The notes beneath the pieces were generated by a model. It ran no database searches, was not told the origin of the DNA, and saw only the letters and a program-made list of their open reading frames with translations. Positions 61,692-64,000 of a stretch of 64,000 nucleotides of DNA are shown here, piece after piece. The translations under genes were made by a program, and so were the position numbers. Within the stretch, counting starts at the first letter, position 1. Each line of letters opens with the position of its first letter. The stretch is from Streptomyces ortus (GTDB taxonomy: Bacteria > Actinomycetota > Actinomycetes > Streptomycetales > Streptomycetaceae): positions 5,176,118-5,240,117 of the forward strand of contig NZ_JAIFZO010000002.1 in the NCBI RefSeq assembly GCF_026341275.1, given 5' to 3'.

Positions 61692-62513
61692 TCATTTGAC
61701 GGCGCCCACGGCGATACCGCGGGTGAGCGTCCGCTGGAAGACGAGGAAGAAGACGATGGCGGGCAGGACGCCCAGGAGCGCGGCGGCGTTCGTCATCGTG
61801 GCGTCCATCAGGCGCTGGCCCTGGAGGACGCCGAGCGCCACCGACACGGTCTGGTTGTCGTTGGAGATCAGCATCACGAGGGGGAGCAGGAACTCGTTCC
61901 AGGTCCAGATGAAGAAGAAGACCAGGAGCACGCCGATGGTGGGCCGGCTGACGGGCACCACGATCCGCCAGAGCACCTGCCACTTGTTCGCGCCGTCGAT
62001 GCGGGCGGCCTCGATGATCTCGCGCGGGAACTGTCCGAGGACCGAGGCGAGCAGATACGTTCCGAACGCGGCCTGGATCACGGTGAAGACGATGATCACG
62101 CTCAGCCTGGTGTCGTACAGGCCGGCTTCCTTGCTCAGGTAGTAGACCGGGTAGACCAGCGCCTCCTGCGGCAGCATGTTCGCCAGCACGAAGAAGGCGA
62201 GGACCCAGGTGCGGCCCTTGATCCGCCCGATGCCGATCGCGTACGCGTTGAGGACGGAGAGGATCACCGCGCCGAGGGCGACGGACCCGCTGATCAGCAT
62301 GGAGTTCACGAGCTTCTGCCCGAAGTCGACGCGCTCCCAGAAGTCCTTGAGCCCGTCGAGGTAGACGCCCTCGGGCAGGCTCAGCGGGCCGTTCGCCGAG
62401 TACTCGGCGGGCGACTTGACCGCGTTGACGGTGACGATCAGGAACGGCAGGACCATGAACAGGGCCCCGATGACCAGGGCGAGGAGGACGGGGTAGCGGC
62501 GCAGGGCGGTCAT
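61692..62513 (-). CDS. Carbohydrate ABC transporter permease, MalG type
   Basis: 273 residues with six membrane helices (VLLALVIGALFMVLPFLIVTV, ALGAVILSVLNAYAIGI, WVLAFFVLANMLPQEALVYPVYYL, and so on). The EAA loop EIIEAARIDGANKWQVLWRIVVPVS docks the ATPase, and the typical ending is TRGIAVGAVK. ATG 62513 follows an AGGTGGG site, 28 nt after the MalF-type stop. It pairs with the next gene to import the oligosaccharide hydrolysed by the GH31 enzyme. No ATPase gene is in the operon as far as seen. Confidence 0.94.
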   Translation of the reverse strand: MTALRRYPVLLALVIGALFMVLPFLIVTVNAVKSPAEYSANGPLSLPEGVYLDGLKDFWERVDFGQKLVNSMLISGSVALGAVILSVLNAYAIGIGRIKGRTWVLAFFVLANMLPQEALVYPVYYLSKEAGLYDTRLSVIIVFTVIQAAFGTYLLASVLGQFPREIIEAARIDGANKWQVLWRIVVPVSRPTIGVLLVFFFIWTWNEFLLPLVMLISNDNQTVSVALGVLQGQRLMDATMTNAAALLGVLPAIVFFLVFQRTLTRGIAVGAVK

Positions 62514-62541
62514 GACCCACCTGCCCCTCTCTCGGTGCTGC

Positions 62542-63528
62542 TCATCGCACGACTCCCTGTTCGGCGTCCTCGGCACGGGTCTGGAGCTTCAGGCCGACCA
62601 CGGCGAGCAGCAGGACGATCACGGTGAGGACGGTGGAGATCGCGGCGCCGTACCCGACCTGCGTCTTCTCGAAGAACGTGGTGAACGAGAAGTACGAGGG
62701 CACGTCGGTGGCACCGCCGGGTCCGCCCTTGGTGAGCACGTACACCGCGCCGAAGACCTTGAGCGCGGCGATCGTGCACCAGAGCAGCACGACGTAGATC
62801 TCGGGTCTGATCTGCGGCAGCGTGACGTGCCAGAACCGCCGCCACCAGCCGGCGCCGTCCAGTTCGGCGGCCTCGTACAGCTGCGGGTCGACGCGTTGCA
62901 GGCCCGCCATGAAGATCACGAGCGGGAAGCCGAGCTGCACCCAGACCATCACGCCCATGACGCTGTAGAGCGCGAGGTCGGGGTCGCCGAGCCAGTCCTG
63001 CTGGAGGCCGCCGAGCCCGACCGCCTTCAGCAGCTCGTTCAGCGAGCCGTTCTCGGGGGCGAGGATCCAGCTCCAGACGATGCCCGCGACCGCGATGGGG
63101 AGCACCTGCGGCAGATAGAAGCAGGCCCGCAGCACGGCGGCGATCCTGCTGCCGAAGTGCTTGCCCACGAAGTCGAACAGGGCGGCGGCCAGGACGAGCC
63201 CGAGGACGGTCGGTACGACCGCCATCGAGACCACCATGAAGAGGCTGTGCCGGAACGACGCCCAGAACTCGGCGTCGTCCATCAGCTCCCGGTAGTTGGC
63301 GAGCCCGGTCCACTTCGGGCTGCCGACGCCCTGCCACTCGGTGAAGCTCACGCCCGTGTTCATCAGGAAGGGCACGACGACGATCACGAGGAAGGCGAGG
63401 GCGCCGGGGAGGAGGAAGAGGGCGTAGGAGTCGCGGGGCGGTCGGTTGTTTTTCGTGCCCTTCGACTGGTGACGCGCTTCGACGACCGCGCTCCTCCGCC
63501 CGCCCCGCTCGTCGACGGTGAACGTCAT
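62542..63528 (-). CDS. Carbohydrate ABC transporter permease, MalF type
   Basis: 328 residues of ordinary family length. A ~35-residue polar N-terminus (DERGGRRSAVVEARHQSKG) precedes six helices (ALFLLPGALAFLVIVVVPFLMNTGV, VVSMAVVPTVLGLVLAAALFD, and so on). The EAA loop is LYEAAELDGAGWWRRFWHVTLPQI. ATG 63528 overlaps the binding-protein stop (ATGA), so translation is coupled. Unlike the MalF-type permease at 39-40 kb it has no extracytoplasmic insert. Confidence 0.94.
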   Translation of the reverse strand: MTFTVDERGGRRSAVVEARHQSKGTKNNRPPRDSYALFLLPGALAFLVIVVVPFLMNTGVSFTEWQGVGSPKWTGLANYRELMDDAEFWASFRHSLFMVVSMAVVPTVLGLVLAAALFDFVGKHFGSRIAAVLRACFYLPQVLPIAVAGIVWSWILAPENGSLNELLKAVGLGGLQQDWLGDPDLALYSVMGVMVWVQLGFPLVIFMAGLQRVDPQLYEAAELDGAGWWRRFWHVTLPQIRPEIYVVLLWCTIAALKVFGAVYVLTKGGPGGATDVPSYFSFTTFFEKTQVGYGAAISTVLTVIVLLLAVVGLKLQTRAEDAEQGVVR

Positions 63529-64000
63529 CGGTCCTGTACGCCCTTGTCGTACGCCGCCTTCACCGCGTCCAGGTAGGCGTCCGGCTTCGCGCTCCCCGTC
63601 ATCAGCTTCTGGGTCTCGGAGACGAGGACGTCGTAGAAGCCGGGGGCCGGCCAGTCGGGGTAGAAAGCCAGGCCGTCGCGCTCGGAGAGGGTGTTGAAGT
63701 TGGCGATGAGGCCCTTGGAGCGCGGGTCGGTGATGGCGGCGGGGTCGGCGGCCACCGGGACGCCGCCCTTGTTGCCGAGCAGGTTCTGGATCTTCTTCGA
63801 CATGGTGATGTCGATGAAGTCGTACGCCAGTTCCTTGTTCTTGGCGCCCTTGGGGACCACCCACAGGTTGCCGCCCGAGCCGAGGGTCAGGTTCGAGTCG
63901 GGCCACAGGAACGTGCCCCAGTCGAACTTGTTCTCCGCGGCGAACCGGCCGAACCACCAACTGCCGGAGAACAGGATCGGGCTCTTGCCCCGCATGAACG
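63525..64000 (-). CDS. Sugar ABC transporter substrate-binding protein, 5' part beyond window
   Basis: The C-terminal ~158 residues of a family 1 solute-binding protein: GKSPILFSGSWWFGRF, GGNLWVVPKGAKNKELAYDFIDI and FYPDWPAPGFYDVLVSETQKLMTG are the usual fold elements of the second lobe. The N-terminal signal and lipobox lie outside the window. It is the first visible gene of the operon that continues into two permeases, GH31 and LacI. The ligand is most likely an alpha-xyloside or alpha-glucoside by context. Confidence 0.92.
   Translation of the reverse strand, partial: FMRGKSPILFSGSWWFGRFAAENKFDWGTFLWPDSNLTLGSGGNLWVVPKGAKNKELAYDFIDITMSKKIQNLLGNKGGVPVAADPAAITDPRSKGLIANFNTLSERDGLAFYPDWPAPGFYDVLVSETQKLMTGSAKPDAYLDAVKAAYDKGVQDR

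Overview
The window is a high-GC, gene-dense piece of a Streptomyces-type chromosome. Three things point there: GC-rich codon third positions with GTG/TTG starts; the gene order comF, hpf, NarL-type regulator, secA ... pkaA/pkaB, prfB, ftsEX, ctp-like protease, smpB, ssrA, which matches the S. coelicolor region around SCO3010 to SCO2965 as I remember it; and signature families (Rv3235-type protein next to secA, the 180-kDa NAD glutamate dehydrogenase, an LAxTG sortase substrate). No prophage, insertion sequence, CRISPR array or tRNA gene was seen. The only RNA gene is ssrA (tmRNA).

Layout. 1-10 kb: housekeeping genes. These are a partial comF, ribosome hibernation factor hpf, an orphan response regulator, an AlkX/YcaQ-like DNA glycosylase family protein, a GNAT acetyltransferase, secA, an Rv3235-family protein, a DUF6912-like protein and a HAD hydrolase. 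10.7-15.6 kb: NAD-glutamate dehydrogenase. 15.7-37.9 kb: a large cell-surface glycopolymer region. It holds four fused GT2 + CDP-glycerol-glycerophosphotransferase-like (TagF-like) synthases, a GT2, a GT4, a two-gene TagGH-type ABC exporter, galE and three polytopic GT-C-like membrane proteins. It is interrupted by a TetR regulator, a small CarD/Tudor-like protein and the ohrR/ohr organic peroxide switch. 38-41.7 kb: a sugar ABC importer lacking its own ATPase. 42-49.6 kb: a phospho-signalling block with an FHA/FtsK-like ATPase divergent from two Ser/Thr kinases (pkaA, pkaB). 49.8-58.2 kb: prfB, a sortase substrate, a zinc-ribbon membrane protein, ftsE-ftsX, an S41 protease, smpB, ssrA and a DacB-type penicillin-binding protein. 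58.3-64 kb: an alpha-xyloside/alpha-glucoside operon (binding protein, two permeases, GH31 enzyme, LacI regulator), cut by the window end.

The genes from 15.7 to 37.9 kb would together make, export and decorate a phosphodiester-linked wall polymer (teichoic-acid-like, the poly-diglycosyl-phosphate type known from Streptomyces). The strongest candidate for something new lies here. Three tandem GT2-TagF paralogues show complementary loss of active-site residues: the middle one keeps the TagF histidine but has a wrecked GT2 site, and its two neighbours show the reverse. A second theme is eroded 3' ends. The Rv3235-type gene, a GT-C membrane gene and pkaB all run past their family's normal end into repeats or antisense to a neighbour. 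Several intergenic gaps carry copies of a GTTCCCCGCGCCCC-type repeat family.
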